From: Bacteroidota bacterium
Lineage (GTDB): Bacteria > Bacteroidota > Ignavibacteria > UBA10030
Direction of reading: 5' to 3'
Length of the DNA: 7,670 nt
Assembly: GCA_003519375.1 (NCBI GenBank)
Contig: DOWV01000331.1
Span: 1 to 7,670, forward strand
Shown here: positions 6,944 through 7,670 of the stretch, one piece after another
How the letters are laid out: each line of letters opens with the position of its first letter
Numbering within the stretch: position 1 is the stretch's first letter
Position numbers and translations under genes: made by a program
Notes under the pieces: generated by a model
Seen by the model: only the letters and a program-made list of their open reading frames with translations
What the model was told of the DNA's origin: nothing
Databases searched by the model: none

Positions 6944-7670
6944 ATGACCGGACGAGAAGCAAGGGCGAGCATGATGAAGCGTTTGTACATTGACAGCTAT
7001 GCATTGATCGGAAAGCGCGGGCCGAAAGATGTGGAAGCCCGCCATACAACCGAGGATCTGGTGGAGGAAATGGAATGGTGCGGAATCCATGCTGCATTCG
7101 TCGTGCATGGGACGGCCAAAGAGTACGATCCGATGTTCGGTAACCGCCAATTGATGCGTGAGCTCAAGAAAAGCCCCCGGCTTTACGGCGTCTGGGCCGT
7201 CATGCCGCACCACACAGGGGAAATGCCGCCCCCGAAAGACCTTGTGAAGGAAATGAGGGACAACGGAATCCGGGCAGCGAAAATGTATCCGCGCTCTCAT
7301 CGGTTTCCCTTTACCATTGATTATTGCGGCGATTTGCTGCGGGAGCTCGAGCGAAACGAAATCCTGCTCATGCTCGAGGGCGGACATCTCTACAATCCCG
7401 ACATCTTTGAACCGAGCAATCAGGTGCTTCTCTCCGACCTCGACGTCATTCTCACACGATATCCCAATCTCAAAGTCCTTCTGCAGGGATCGCGCTGGGA
7501 ATCGACCCGGTTCACCAACCCGTTGATGAGGAAACACACCAATCTGCACCTTGAGCTTTCATGCCATCAGGGCAACCACGCCATTGAGCTCTTCACCGAA
7601 TGGTACGGCGCAGATCGCATTCTCTTCGGAACAGGCGCCCTGGAGAGATCTCCCGGAGCGGCGAAGTCAT
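6944..7670 (+). CDS. Amidohydrolase-2-like TIM-barrel protein, 3'-truncated by the window edge
   Basis: An open frame from ATG 6944 runs 242 codons without a stop to the window end. The conserved start of the fold, RLYIDSYALIG (13-23), and the late strand GADRILFGTG (222-231) match the amidohydrolase-2 family (decarboxylase/lactonase/hydrolase relatives). Between them are strands typical of the barrel: AAFVVHG (50-56), YGVWAVMP (81-88), IRAAKMYP (109-116), ILLMLEGGH (140-148) and LKVLLQGSRWE (176-186). The metal-binding HxH expected after the first strand reads S-Y-A (18-20), and the usual Asp of the FGxD motif is Gly231, so the standard metal site seems missing. The protein may be a metal-independent enzyme or a non-catalytic relative. 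The start could instead be ATG 6971 or 6974, which sit after a better ribosome binding site (AAGGG, 6961-6965). It lies 7 bp after the aminotransferase, so the two are probably cotranslated in one pathway. Confidence 0.75.
   Translation, partial: MTGREARASMMKRLYIDSYALIGKRGPKDVEARHTTEDLVEEMEWCGIHAAFVVHGTAKEYDPMFGNRQLMRELKKSPRLYGVWAVMPHHTGEMPPPKDLVKEMRDNGIRAAKMYPRSHRFPFTIDYCGDLLRELERNEILLMLEGGHLYNPDIFEPSNQVLLSDLDVILTRYPNLKVLLQGSRWESTRFTNPLMRKHTNLHLELSCHQGNHAIELFTEWYGADRILFGTGALERSPGAAKS
6961..6965 (+). promoter_or_regulatory. Possible Shine-Dalgarno site for an alternative start of the amidohydrolase-like gene
   Basis: AAGGG lies 5 bases before ATG 6971 and 8 bases before ATG 6974. No comparable site precedes ATG 6944. 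Starting at 6974 would give MKRLYID, directly at the first barrel strand, which is the usual beginning in this family. The site therefore argues for the shorter protein but does not prove it. Confidence 0.35.

Noticed and set aside
6917..7549. Minus-strand open frame of 210 codons opposite the amidohydrolase-like gene
   Set aside because: The plus strand is continuously open to the window end and encodes recognisable barrel strands. The minus frame has no motif.

Overview
The window looks like part of one bacterial catabolic operon. Six reading frames run head to tail on the + strand, and the four inside are complete. The first is cut at its 5' end and the last at its 3' end by the window edges. 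Gaps are small (57 bp, a 4-bp ATGA overlap, 12 bp, about 35 bp and 7 bp), and I see no convincing terminator or internal promoter, so all six are probably co-transcribed. Base composition is moderately GC-rich by eye and even across the window, with no sign of insertion sequences, tRNAs, CRISPR or phage genes.

Layout: (1) 1-1478, the C-terminal part of an (alpha/alpha)6 six-hairpin glycoside hydrolase-like protein. (2) 1536-2606, a DUF4432 aldose-1-epimerase-like protein. (3) 2603-3610, a Gfo/Idh/MocA-family NAD(P)-dependent sugar oxidoreductase. (4) 3623-5647, a Tat-exported heparinase II/III-like putative polysaccharide lyase. (5) 5683-6936, a class III PLP aminotransferase related to glutamate-1-semialdehyde aminomutase but probably not HemL. 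(6) 6944-7670, an amidohydrolase-2-like TIM-barrel protein, incomplete, that seems to lack the usual metal-binding motifs.

Inferred joint role: breakdown of a polysaccharide or glycoside, perhaps one containing uronic acid or amino sugar. The exported lyase, and perhaps the hydrolase, would release sugars. The mutarotase-like protein and the oxidoreductase would then equilibrate and oxidise them, and the aminotransferase and barrel protein would process later intermediates. No substrate can be named from sequence alone. No transporter or regulator lies in the window.

The organism is a bacterium, likely Gram-negative given the Tat-exported lyase in a sugar-degradation cluster. The gene mix resembles environmental Bacteroidota/Ignavibacteriota-, Verrucomicrobiota- or Planctomycetota-type genomes. 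That taxonomic placement is a low-confidence guess.
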